From NCBI RefSeq assembly GCF_901000735.1, contig NC_081545.1:14992919-15056918 (forward strand): a DNA stretch of 64,000 bases, read 5' to 3'. Below, piece by piece: positions 22,620 through 33,600 of the stretch. Each line of letters opens with the position of its first letter. Position 1 is the first letter of the stretch. Source of the DNA: Corylus avellana. Taxonomy: Eukaryota; Streptophyta; Magnoliopsida; Fagales; Betulaceae. A program made the translations under genes and the position numbers. The notes below the pieces were generated by a model that was not told where the DNA came from, searched no databases, and saw only the letters and a list, made by a program, of their open reading frames with translations.

Positions 22620-22960
22620 ACAAACATTGGTAAGGCATCACATTCAACAAAATTAGATCAATCATGCAAAACAAAACAAGTTTCTGTGTGTGGGGGAGGA
22701 ATTCACCATCAACAAAAAGGGAAAAAGATTTGTGGGGTTTTGTGTGTTGGTTGGATCAGCTGATTTACCAAAAGAAAATATTCTTTAGCATGAGGAAGCA
22801 ACTGATCACAAAAACTGGCCAAAGGCATCACAATCTAGATTTTAGACGTCAAATCATGTAAAAGAAAACAAGTATCTGTGTGTGGGGATCAAGGCATTCA
22901 CTGTCAAGAAAGAAAAAAAAAAAAGGGGGGAAAAGATTTGTGGGGTTTTGTGTCTTTGAT
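22620..22960. repeat. Tandem duplication, period about 192 bp
   Basis: The words AAAACAAGTTTCTGTGTGTG (22671) and AAAACAAGTATCTGTGTGTG (22863), plus AAAGATTTGTGGGGTTTTGTG in each unit, mark two diverged copies. Function is unknown. Confidence 0.75.
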
Positions 22961-23103
22961 CAACATATATACCAGCTGAGTGCCAAGGAAGTACATAACA
23001 ATGGCACGCGACAAATTAGGATTCATCTCTTAATATGAAACAGTAGCCAAAACTTTAATTCACTATTCATACATGTGTCAATATTGCTTCACATGCACTG
23101 CAT

Positions 23104-23151
23104 AATTAATCATTCTTTTTGTTACAAAAAAAAAAAAAAAAAAAATTAATC
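23104..23151 (+). mobile_element. Tiny poly(A) retroposon insertion 2
   Basis: The direct repeat AATTAATC (23104-23111, 23144-23151) flanks ATTCTTTTTGTTAC plus a long A run. The 3' end TTGTTAC(A)n is the same as insertion 1. Confidence 0.6.
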
Positions 23152-23451
23152 GTCCCTTTACTTCATGAGCACTACTACTCTTGGCACTCTTATAATATAT
23201 ATATATAAAATGATGGAAAAGTTTGGATTGTATGTATGTATATATGTAATTATGTATATGTGTTTTTAACATAAAAGGTGTAGATTATCTGAAAATAATG
23301 TATTTTTTTATGATATTGCTAAGAAATATTTCATATTTATTATTTGATTTTAATGTACGTGTTTATTTAATTGTGAAACTTACTATGTAGGAGCAAATCT
23401 CATGTACAAATTTTATGTCTCTATATAGAGTGCATTTGTTTGCATTATAGC

Positions 23452-24022
23452 CAGGGGTGGATCTAGAAATTGTATTGTGGGGGGACGAACTTACATGAAT
23501 GCAGAACACATAAATACATATAATATCTCTATATATATGTATTTGTGTATGTTTATATAAATTAAATATAGATAGGACTTAAATTTAATTTCATAGTAAG
23601 TTATTATTGCATACAAAAGTTATGTCTTAAAATAAACTAAAAACGATCTTATAAGATCCAAAAAGAAAAGTATATTTAATGTTAACTCTTTCTCATAACG
23701 AAATTACTTGGAGCTATCAAAAACACTGAGTCAAGCTAAAATATTGTTGCGAACCAAAAGTCACTAATCAAATGGGGCATTTTCAAATTTCTCAGACTAA
23801 AAGAGGGGACAAAACTAAAAGAAAATTTTAGAAGGAGTCAAAATTACAATTTTGGGGGGACAAAACTAAAGAAGATTTTAAAAAGGGGGCAAAAATATAA
23901 TTTTATGAGAGTAAATTTATTAAAAAAACAAAAAAAAAAAAAACCTTATTTTAATAACATTTTCAAAATGTTTGGGGGTCGACATCCCCCCCACCCCAAG
24001 GGTCTACATGCTTCCACCCCTG
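23452..24022. mobile_element. hAT-type MITE with CAGGGGTGGA termini
   Basis: It starts CAGGGGTGGATCTAG and ends CTTCCACCCCTG, an inverted repeat. The 8-bp flanks ATTATAGC (23444-23451) and ATTATTGC (24023-24030) match at 7 of 8. The interior, 571 bp in all, is AT-rich with three GGGGGACAAAA-like words and no transposase. CAGGGGYGGA ends with an 8-bp TSD are typical of plant hAT elements. Confidence 0.85.
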
Positions 24023-24889
24023 ATTATTGCATGTCATATGAAACTGTTCTATGTCCCTCTAGAAGGACAGAGTTTTCTACTAAAAAATACAATATAATCT
24101 TATATATATATATATATATATATCAGAAAAATAATGATTTAATTATTTAATAAGAAAATAGTAAATATAAATATATTTAAGTTGGCAACACAGCTCTATC
24201 GTCTCAATTTATATATATATATTATTTTCTTAACCGGTAACCCATCAAATCCTAGAATCTTAATGAGTACTTGAACCCTAGCTATAGCATTTCAAGAAGC
24301 AAAAGTGAATATATGACCATCTTTACGAAATCCTTAATTGAAATTCCTTATATATTTTGGATAATTCCTTTAATTTATAGAAAAAATTCTCCTCTTAAAG
24401 TGTCTTAAAAATAAAAAGGAAAAAAGAAGCTAAATAAAAAGATAATTAAAGGAATGCCACTCCAACCTCTTTGTTCTTTCTAGAAAGATAGTAATGGATC
24501 CAGAAGACCTAATTTATTAGAGAAGTTATGATTACATTAATGCACGTTTGGATGTCACCTAACAACAAACATGTCTTGCATCAGTCAACACATTTCTAAC
24601 AACTTCTCTTCTGAATTGACAGAGATATATATTTCAATGCATGCACCAAATTATTATCAATTAACAAAGATTTAAACACCAAATATTAGCAATTAATAAT
24701 TTCTAATTACACTAATTCACCAGAAGAAAAATAGATCCTAAAAAGCTGAACCCAAAAAGAGAGATGAAGAAAGAAAATGGAAAACTTTACAGCTTGATAA
24801 CGTTTTTGGGTTTGTGAAAAAGGAGGTAAGCATGAGTACCCCACTAGAGTTATACAACTTTTGTCTCACCAAGAAGTAGATGGAGACAC
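24023..24889. other. AT-rich DNA, no supported gene
   Basis: It contains a (TA)n run near 24100-24122 and a purine-rich stretch near 24740. No gene was recognised. Confidence 0.4.
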
Positions 24890-25078
24890 ATGTCTAAGTT
24901 GAAGCAATGGACCCATATGCACAAACTCCATGGGAGAAAGGTCCACAAAGCGTCAGAAGATAATGAAAGGTGGAGACTTTTTCCAGCAGTAGTACTAGCT
25001 ATAGTCTTAATTTGCTCATTACTTAATTTGGTAAAGGGCCCTAATTATGCTATCTTGACTGTGAGCAGAAGGGACTAA
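24890..25078 (+). CDS. Possible small membrane protein or truncated first exon
   Basis: An ATG-started frame of 62 codons. Residues 1-29 are basic and polar (MSKLKQWTHMHKLHGRKVHK at the start). About residues 30-49 form one hydrophobic span (LFPAVVLAIVLICSLLNLV), followed by a short polar tail ending at a stop. This is the layout of a type II membrane anchor, as at the N-terminus of plant Golgi glycosyltransferases, but the catalytic part is absent downstream. I do not recognise a family. It could be a decayed first exon, a small ORF or chance. Codon use is less AT-biased than its surroundings. Confidence 0.3.
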   Translation: MSKLKQWTHMHKLHGRKVHKASEDNERWRLFPAVVLAIVLICSLLNLVKGPNYAILTVSRRD

Positions 25079-26404
25079 TTGTTTTACTTTGCATTGAGAG
25101 ATAGCCATGAAAAAGAGTTGACAATCTCCAGTGTTTCTGGCAACCTGATAATTGGATGCATTCTTTGGTTACTAGGGTTTCCAAGTGTGTTTCTACAGAA
25201 GCTCAAGAAGCATGAGAGGATGTCAAAAAGTGGAAAGGAAAAAACCTTATAAAAAGAATCTAAGTACCATGAAAACTACAGAAGACTAATTCCCAAAGGA
25301 GAAGTCCTTGTTAATGCAAAACCTCGATCGAGGGGAGTTATTGGTGTTATTATTTCACCATGTTAAACCACTCATTGAATCTAATATTTCTTTTCTGTCT
25401 TCAATTTGCTTTCGACTCATTTAAAGGTAACCAAACATATACCTTTTTTTGGGATCGGATTCTCTCCGGTTCGAGTTGGGTGCATGGTGGTTGGTGAGTA
25501 CAACATTAATGATTCAGTAGATGTGATTGAACAGCACAATAAGTGGTATATTGTTTAAACTAATAAGAGATTTAAACTAATAAGAAGATTTGAATTTTGA
25601 TTATTTAATTAATATGTTAAAATTCTCACATATGAGACTGGAAAATCATGAAATATTTTAATTGAAATAAAGAGTAGGTAAACTGCTTGAGTTAGGTTTC
25701 GAACTCATGGCATTTATTTTAATACCATGTTAAATCGTGTCATATTTCAAAAAAATTAAGACCATAGGAAATGATAAATTTTATTTATTGAGGAATTTTA
25801 GACCTACAAAATATTCTATAAAAAAAATTCTTACAATAGCACAACATAATTGAGAAAGATATAAAATCAAAATTTGTGAAATTCAATCATATTGTGACAC
25901 ATCATTTTGTAAGAATTTTTTCTTTTTGTAAAATATTTTATAAGTTTAGCATTTCTCTTATTTATTTAACTAATAGTTTAATTTGGGGCTTGGTTGAATT
26001 TGCCAGCAATAATAGCGTACACCCAATCAAGACTATCAAAGTTTTAATTAGTGGAATAACAACATCTTCAAATAGTCAAAATTATGGGAGACATGACGAG
26101 ATTGCCAATTGACGTGGACCGTACACCTTTGTTCCTTCTTTTTAATATTTTTTTCCCTCGACTGACCGCGAGCATAGTTACTTGCTATTGCAAGATTTTA
26201 ATTATTCTCTCAAACAAATACATAGAAAAATAGCGACTTAATTATTATCTTTTTTTGGAGAAATTATTTATTTATTTTTGTGATTCTTTAGATTTTTTAA
26301 CTCAATATATTTTTTTTTATTCCTTTCAATCTGATTTTTAACAAAGAAAAAAATAAAGGAAGAAAGTAAAATACAATTCCAAACTTGTTCATTGTAATTA
26401 TGCA
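25079..26404. other. AT-rich DNA, no supported gene
   Basis: A GGATCGGATTCTCTCCGG block near 25452 looks like a transposon end, but no partner was found. The rest is unremarkable. Confidence 0.35.
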
Positions 26405-26465
26405 CGCGGTTATGTCACCTTTTTTTTTTTTTTTTTTTTTTTTGAAATACACGGTTATGTCACCT
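26405..26465 (-). mobile_element. Tiny poly(A) retroposon insertion 3
   Basis: A direct repeat of 16 bases (CACGGTTATGTCACCT type, 15 of 16 identical, at 26405-26420 and 26450-26465) flanks a 24-base T run plus GAAATA. On the minus strand this is a short 3' end with a poly(A) tail. Confidence 0.7.
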
Positions 26466-26587
26466 AACAGCAAACATGTCTCTCAGAATTTAAAATTTTC
26501 TAGCTAAGACATCTTTTAAGAGGTAATAATTACTCCTCCTTCAAAAAAAAAAACAAAATAATAATAATAATAAATTTAATATGGTGC

Positions 26588-26850
26588 TAAATCAAGAGTT
26601 TGCACAACAAATATGCTTCATCCTCTCCCATCCCTCTTTCTGTAATGTTTTTTCTACCTTACTGTAAATAAAGATATCAATTATTGTTCCAAATAGACAC
26701 TTTTCACACTGCTATAAGTTTCCTGGCCAAGAGTATGCAAATCAAATAGGATTCATCATCTCTCTCTCTCTATTATTTTTCTTCCTTACTTTACAATTAG
26801 GATTTCAATTATTGTTCCGAATAGACATTTTTTACACCGCTATGAGTGTA
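26588..26850. repeat. Tandem duplication, period about 135 bp
   Basis: The two units start CAAGAGT(T/A)TGCA near 26593 and 26728. They share ATTATTGTTCC(A/G)AATAGACA near their ends. Confidence 0.75.
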
Positions 26851-26889
26851 GTATGTTGAATATGCATCTTTGAGAAAAATAATCTATGA

Positions 26890-27215
26890 TTGATGGTGAC
26901 CTAAAAATTTTACAGTGCAAAACTAATGTTTAACTAAGAAATAAGTAATGAAAAAACGACCATAACAATAATCACTCTCACCTAAAAAATTTATAGCATA
27001 AATTGCACGTTTAACTTATAAGAAATAAGTAACGAAAAACGACAATAATAATAATCACTCACACCTTAAAAAATTTTACAGCGTAAACCGCACAATTAAC
27101 TAAGGATTAAATAATGAAAATAACAATAATAATAATCACTCATACCTAAAAAATTTATAGTGTAAATTGCAAGTTTAACTAAGCAATGAGTGATGATAAC
27201 CGCGATGATAATAAT
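26890..27215. repeat. Tandem repeat, period about 82 bp, four copies
   Basis: The word ACCT(T)AAAAA(A)TTTTA recurs at 26899, 26980, 27063 and 27144 with matching AATAATCACTC spacers. It lies directly after the 135-bp duplication. Confidence 0.85.
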
Positions 27216-28624
27216 AGTGACAAGATAATAAAATTTCACTAAATCAAGGTAAGGTGGGACCTTAATACAGTCTAAATAGTAAATAAACTGATTAAGAGAG
27301 ATAATCTACCCATCTATCTTGATAGGAAAGATGGGTGAGGCCCTTTCATAAGTCCTGTCTGCCCTTCTCTATTTTAATGAATTCCTCATATCTAAGATTC
27401 TTTCCGAACTATATCAAATTGCGGATCTGATGTTGTAAAATGATGGAAACAAACAATCGACATCTTGTCATCCTCATAGGTTAATCTTTTATTTTTTGGG
27501 GATTTTTTAGGCATCTCCATATATATGATAATTAAGAAGGGTTTAAATTGACTTGGTTGTTTTTGTTTCAACTTAAATGAATGAAAAAGCAATATCCTTA
27601 TTATTTTTCCCCACTAATCATCTTTTATATTTTCACAAGGCTTTGACTAGAGTTTATGAACAAGTGGATTCAACATGCTATATATACTATTTTTCTTTCT
27701 AGATTAGGACGGTAAATAATGAAGTGTTCAAGTTAGTTAGCCTTTTCTGAACACGGTGATTTCAATAAAAGGTTTCAGAAAATGGGGACAACAAGCCAAA
27801 TAATTGGAGGATCGCTCTGGCGTACGGAACGTATCTTTAGTGCAGAAAAAGGTATATATATGTTAATAAGTCAACAGTACATGAGCAAAGTGACAAATCA
27901 AAATCTAATTATGCCAAACTGGAGAAATTGGCGGGTAAACGACAAGGAAAAGACGACGACTCTCGGTCACCAAATAAAAAATAACTGGCGAATTGAATTC
28001 TCATAAATGAATAAGGGGAAAGTCTACGAAATCTTCAAATTTTTTTATTTTTTTTCAGAGAGTCTTCAAATTATTACTACTTCAAGTTAGTACCATAATA
28101 TAATAGTAAAATTAATTAATTAGTAATTGATTATATAGTTTATTTTTAAGCCTTATTCCACGTAAAACAAATATCATATATCTTATTATTTTCGAAGAAA
28201 GTCTGCAGCAGAAGACTTTGATTAAGGGACAAAGATAGTAATAATTTAAAAATCACATTCTTAATAACTAGAGTGAAACTTAAAATATCATAATATAAAT
28301 AGACTTCCAAGTTCTAAGGTCAAAGACTAGTCATCAAAATATAATACATATCATTTGTAACTGTTATGAATGAAATTAAAGCCTACGCTTAATCAAATAT
28401 AACATAAAGATAATCTTGATCATTTCCTGACAAATAGTTCCACCAACATCCCACATTAACCTGAGCGAGATAGGATCCAAATCCTAAAAAATGACTTTGA
28501 TCAAGTCCATCACTACCACCAGATGGTTCCCCGAATCAATCTCCTGCTAAACTAGCTATAATACCACAGATGTATATATATATATATATATAGAGGAAAA
28601 AAAAATATATAAGAGTAAATCCAA
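27216..28624. other. AT-rich DNA, no supported gene
   Basis: Only short ORFs with low-complexity or implausible products. A (TA)n run lies near 28573-28591. Confidence 0.4.
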
Positions 28625-28962
28625 CGACTTAGTGAATAAAAATAAGGGTTAAATACTCTTTTGCCCCCTAGGATTTAAACTTTTATTTTTTTCCCCTTAG
28701 GGTTTCATTTTTATCACAGGAGGTACTTTTGGTTTTCATAAAGACGGAGATGGTACCTCTGTTAAAATTCTGTCCAAAACTTAACGAAATCCGACGACTT
28801 AGTAAATAAAAATAAGGGTTAAATACTCTTTTGCCCCTAGGGTTTAAACTTTTTATTTTTTTCCCCTTAGGGTTTCATTTTTATCACAGGAGGTACCTGT
28901 GGTTTCATAAAGACGGAGATGGTACCTCTGTTAAAATTCTGTCCAAAACTTAACAGAATGCC
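28625..28962. repeat. Tandem duplication, period 170 bp
   Basis: CGACTTAGT(G/A)AATAAAAATA starts units at 28625 and 28795. Both contain AAGGGTTAAATACTCTTTTG and AAGACGGAGATGGTACCTCT. The AAATACTCTTTTG-CCC...TAGGGTTT wording is common in plant MITE-like repeats. Confidence 0.85.
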
Positions 28963-29144
28963 ACGTCAGTACCAATTAAATGTTGCCATGTGTCATATAA
29001 TTAATTTTTTTAAGAAAATATTTTTTTAAAAAAAAATTAAAAGGATTAAAAAATTATATTATTTAAAAAAAAAAAAAAAATTGTGGGTGGCTACCCTTGG
29101 CCATTCGGCCACCCCCAGTGGGTTTGGGGGTGGTTTCGGTCAAC

Positions 29145-29425
29145 CCCTTGTTCTTATCATTCCTGCAGAGCTTCCAAAGAATGCAAACTGCAAACTCTAT
29201 CGCCAATCCTGATACCTTAACATCTTCTTCATTGAAAGAGGCATGGTTAGAGCATTCTTGGAGGCCTCTTCTCTGGCTTCTTTGCAATCGTAAATACCAA
29301 CCAAAACGCCTAAAGCCCTCTCGCTGATTCCCTTTTCTGCTTCCACGAGGATTTCTAGTATCACAGAACGACACCCAGTTCAGTAAATCTTGATGCGAAT
29401 CTCTGGATGATTGCAGATGGAGAAA
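29145..29425 (-). pseudogene. U-box/ARM E3 ubiquitin ligase fragment, frameshifted
   Basis: Minus-strand translation in two successive frames gives VILEILVEAEKGISERALGV, YDCKEAREEASKNALTMPL and, after a frameshift near 29230, GLAIEFAVCILWKLCRND. This run of words matches the C-terminal ARM-repeat part of plant PUB ubiquitin ligases (PUB20-29 type, CMPG1-like), which ubiquitinate defence and stress targets. About 95 codons remain; the U-box, start and end are missing, and a second frame break is near 29365. A GGTGGCCGAATGGCC palindromic repeat and poly(A) lie directly downstream. It may be transposon-carried or a decayed gene. Confidence 0.6.
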
Positions 29426-29465
29426 TCATGTAGAAAATTGTTGTTAAACCCCCCAAATGGCCATG

Positions 29466-30608
29466 TGTTGTGTAAATTTATTTAACTCGCAAGTGCACGA
29501 ATCGATTGTAGTTTAATGGATTGCAAGTGCGAGGTCGAACCCATAGAGAATTGTGTTTTTGAAAGAGCAATTTATATCTAAACTAATTAGGCATGATTTG
29601 GCTTATTATCACAAAAGGAATCAAAATTTAATTGAAACACCAGATGTATCCGTAGAAGAAATCACAAGGGATATCCAATTTTTATAAGTTAAAAACCAAG
29701 CAATCAATTATGTGAAATTATCCTAAATCATCAAGTGTATCTTTGAATCACAACAAGATATCCAAGAATCACGCCACATATTGAAAAGAAGTAAAACAAT
29801 TGAAATAATAAACCAATAAAATCGGAATAATAAAAACATACAATAAAGCGATGTTCTTCTTCATCGGTGAGGCTTCATTCCCAACCTTAATTGAGAATTT
29901 AGCTCCACATGACTATGAAACTAAAACCTAAACCTAAAGAAAAACTAAACTAAAAGAAAAGCTGTGGATTACATTCTGTCTCCAAAATTCCCTTTTCTTG
30001 AATGCAAAGAAGTCTATTTATAGGCTTAGGAAAGTCCTAGAAGCCCAAGAAAACCTAGATAATTCGGAGGTCTGTCTCCCAGTCAAAATAGAAGTCTGAA
30101 ATCGGAATAGAATTCGTCCAAATTTGTGTCTTTTTATTGCGGAGCAATTTTGACATAGTAACCGTCCGAATTAGGAAAATCCTATTTCACAATGAACTGT
30201 AGTAGTTTGAGCTAGCTTTTCAATGCTGCTTGAATCACTTCAATCCGATATTTGAACGGAAAGTTGTGGTCAAAATACTCAGACATATGCAGAATCTGAA
30301 TTTGAATCTAATCCGAAATCTTATCCAATCTGAAATTTAATCCAATCTGAAATTTAATCCAATCTGATCTTTAATCTGATTCAACATTTTTCTTGGATTT
30401 GGTTAAACTTAACCACATCATCTAGGTCTTCTCAAAGTATTCTTTCTTCCAAACTTTGCATTTTTCCCTTTAATGCTGTAGTTTTTCTTCAACTAGCTAC
30501 AAAACACTAAAAACATAAAACTAACACAAAACATTAAATAAAGACACAGCTAAAGGATTAACTAATGTAAATAAAGGGGTCCAAATATGCAATATTTAGC
30601 ACTTATCA
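29466..30608 (-). repeat. 3' LTR of element D (internally deleted)
   Basis: The minus strand starts TGATAAGTGCTAAATATTGC and ends TTACACAACA. A segment of about 250 bp present in the other LTR is missing near 29610. A TATA-like box (complement of tatttatagg) is near 30015. Confidence 0.85.
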
Positions 30609-31875
30609 AACACCCCCAAACTTACATTTTGCTAGTCCCTTAGCAAAACAAAACGAAAAATAAAATGAAAGCAAGAAACATAAATCTTCTTTCGTGGGGG
30701 AGATAATTGCATTTAGCATAAGCAACAAGCCTTTTAAACCTCTAGGCATCCTTAGTGGACGAGTGAAGTCTCGTGAGGGCTTAATAGGAATGATAGTCAC
30801 AAACATTGTAGCACTATGTTGTTAACAATAAAGAAGTTTCACTAAAAGCATGGTTCTTATTCATGTGCAAACTTAAAAAGACAAACACCATCATCACAGT
30901 GAAAAGGAAATCCAGAATCAAATCACTCATAAATGGACAATTGAGACCTCATATGTTCTGAAAAGTGTAAAGTGTAATTAGCATACAATCATGAAGCTTT
31001 CAGTTCAAACTCAAGACTAGTTTCATAAAATTTGTAAAAATCTCTATCAAATGAAACAACCAAGGCAAGATATGCATTTTTTTTTTTTTAACAGGCTCTA
31101 CAATGTCTAACTCCCTTAAGCTTTCTAATTGACCCATGTAACAATTGTTAGGCCAATGACTCCCAAGCCAGGTACCTTTAGGGCACTAGATGTAAAACAT
31201 CCCTAAGGGCTTATTACTTAAGCCAAAAAGGCTACAAAGCCAGACTATCCATATCATAAATCAACACTGAACTTCACACCTTTTGACGCGAACACTCAAT
31301 GCTTAATGAGGCAAGAGGTCCGGTTACTCAGTGAAAAACTCAACATGATCTTTCTTTTCTTTTTCCTTCTCTTTTCTATTTTTTATTTATTTATTTATTT
31401 TTTAAATCTTGCAAGCCAATGGTTATTCATCAATAGGTCATCCAACAAATCTCAAAGAGAACAAGCTTAAGCTCAAACATTATACTTCACAGAAAACATG
31501 CTAATGTGCTCATAAAATTTTATCTCAAAAGAAGTGAAATCTCTTTTACCCAAAAATAAGTCAAAGGACTAAGACTCCTAATGACATAATAACGATGTTC
31601 AACCCTTTAAGCAAGCTAATGAAATGCAAACCACAGTCACAGTTTAACTCAAACTTGACAAAAACATAGCATAATTAATTTTTTTTTTTTTTTTTCAAAA
31701 TTTTTAACACAAAAAGACAAATTAAAATAAACAAATAAGAACAAAAATAAATAGACAAAGTGTTTTTCCATACCCCCAAACTTGAATTACACATTGCCCT
31801 CAATGTGTAGTATAGAAATACATTACCGGAAGTAAGGAAATCTGAGTGTGAACAAGGCTAGGGCGTCCCCCAAAC
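30609..31875 (-). other. Noncoding 3' module of element D
   Basis: The complement of the polypurine tract (GTAAGTTTGGGGGTGTT) is at 30609-30625. The conserved 3' module follows, then an internal polypurine tract (31771-31783) next to a perfect 9-bp stem-loop (31788-31809). Confidence 0.72.
31788..31809 (-). other. Conserved stem-loop beside internal polypurine tract (element D)
   Basis: The nine-base-pair stem TACACATTG/CAATGTGTA with a 4-base loop is adjacent to the complement of AAGTTTGGGGGTA. It is the equivalent of 2829-2867 and 62121-62160. Confidence 0.7.
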
Positions 31876-33124
31876 TTAAACACCAAAACACATGTCAACA
31901 AAAACTAACAGCAATATTTTTTTCATAGAAACAAATATCAAAAGATTAATTGAGCGCTTTCCCCTATCATGCGGATGTCCAACCAATCCCTTCCACCCCT
32001 TCTTCTTCAAAACTTCATACCCCTCTGGAAGGATATTTCTCCATCTTATGTAGAATTGCTTACTTTGAAGGATCTTCTTAGGAAAGTGGTTCCTAGATTT
32101 GTGTGCTTGTGTGCACAAGTCCTTGAGTATCTTGACATAAGATGGCTCTTTGAGACATTCAGGCAATGAAGCTTTGGGCTCTCTCAAGAGGGACAGTGAT
32201 GCAGGTAGGAGCTTCAGTACTCACTTCCATGTCACTAGGTAGATCAAGATCTTTTGGTGGCTCACTATTCTCATGGTGCTCAATTTGCTCAGGGTGTTCA
32301 ACTTGCTCCTCTTTCTTTTCCTCCTCTTTGTTATCCACAATTTCCTCACTCTCTAGTGTGATGGTGACTTGGGCATGCTCATGATAAGAATTTTCGGAAT
32401 CATCCTCATCAATCATGTAGTGTCCTTGAGCTATCAGCTGACCTTGAAGCTCTTCTTCCTCATTGTTATCCTCTATGCTCTCATTGACCCAATATTGAGT
32501 CATTGGTTCAAGTTGATGTTCAGATGGATGTTCATTCTCACTCTGGCCAATCCATTCTTCCATCCCTGCGATAGCATGAGTATTGGCATCTTTGAGCTCT
32601 TGATTGAATTGACACAGTTCATCTTTCAGCTCTTGATTGAATTGATGCAGTTTTTGTTCCATCTGGGAGTTGAGTGAGTTGGACTGGTCGACTTTCTCTA
32701 TTAATGTTTTCATCATGTCTTCCAGTGATGACTGTGGTGCAGGCTGTGGCACTTGAGTGGTAGATTGATAAACAGGAGGTTGAGCTTGATGATTGAACTG
32801 TGGATATTCTAAATGGTGCAATTCATCAAATTGGTGAGTATAATTTCCTGTACCCTAAGCTGACCACAAGAAATTAGATTGGTTGCTCCAGTCCGGGTTG
32901 TAATAATTGAAATTTGAATCAAACCCTGGACTGGAGAAACTGGTGTTCATTTGCTCATATGAAAAATTAGAAGCTTGTCCCCATGATGGACAATCACTGT
33001 AATGATGATAAGGATTGGAGCAGTAGGAACATGGCTTATGTGGGTAAAACTTTTGAGGGTAGTTGGTAGGAGTTGGTGTCCTATAACTAGGAGATGCATT
33101 AAAATCATTAAAATGAAAATTCAT
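31876..33124 (-). pseudogene. Capsid-less CCHC (gag-like) protein of element D
   Basis: From ATG 33124 (MNFHFNDFNASPSYRTP) the protein has a zinc knuckle CX2CX4HX4C at about residues 32-45 (CSYCSNPYHHYSDC), then YEQMNTSFSSPG and a TAG near 32854 where Gln is likely. The same frame goes on with STTQVPQPAPQSSLEDMMKT, a coiled-coil-like stretch with two copies of QFNQELKD, and a long Glu-rich acidic tail to 32159. A frameshift leads to a basic tail with YVKILKDLCTQ and GWKGLVGH. No capsid block precedes the knuckle. Nucleic-acid binding is inferred from the knuckle only. The PQPAPQSSLEDMMKT stretch is nearly identical to the gag of element G. Confidence 0.7.
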
Positions 33125-33576
33125 GCTTGTCTCTCACTTTTTAGCATGCAGATATCCCACATAAAACATTAACAATTTTTTTTTTTAATTTCTTTTTTAA
33201 ATAAAAAAAAAAAAAAAGAAAAACAAAAAAAAAGGACTAACTAACAAAAAAAAAAAAAGAAAAAAAAAAAACTAAAATTTAAAAACTCACAAAAAGGACC
33301 AAAAATAAATTTTTGGCAAAAATCTACGGAACTGCTGCAGTTGCTGCCTTTGCTGTGAGTGCGCTCGATCATACTGATGTGCGGAAGGTGCTGTGGCAGA
33401 ACTATAAAACAAGCCAAACAAAACAAAAAACAACAAGAAAAATCTTTTTTTATTTTTTATTTTTTACTAGTAACACGAAAAAAACAAAACAAATTGCAGA
33501 AAAATAAAATCCTAATTATAACTAGTAGAAGAATAAAACTAATTTAGAAATAAATTGGTTTCAAAAATTGAACAAT

Positions 33577-33594
33577 TCCCCGGCAACAGCGCCA
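33577..33594 (-). other. Primer binding site of element D (tRNA-Asp type)
   Basis: The complement reads TGGCGCTGTTGCCGGGGA, one mismatch from the tRNA-Asp 3' end. It lies six bases from the LTR. Confidence 0.9.
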
Positions 33595-33600
33595 AAAACT

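Noticed and set aside
22481..24130. AT-dinucleotide runs as regulatory elements
   Set aside because: They are ordinary microsatellites with no nearby gene.
29063..29374. 103-codon minus-strand frame taken as one protein
   Set aside because: Only part of it matches the U-box ligase; the rest is out of frame and its tail is poly(A)-derived poly-Phe, so it was recorded as a frameshifted pseudogene.
33357..33390. CG-rich cluster in the leader of element D
   Set aside because: Only one decayed copy of the motif is present, so it is not called a cluster.
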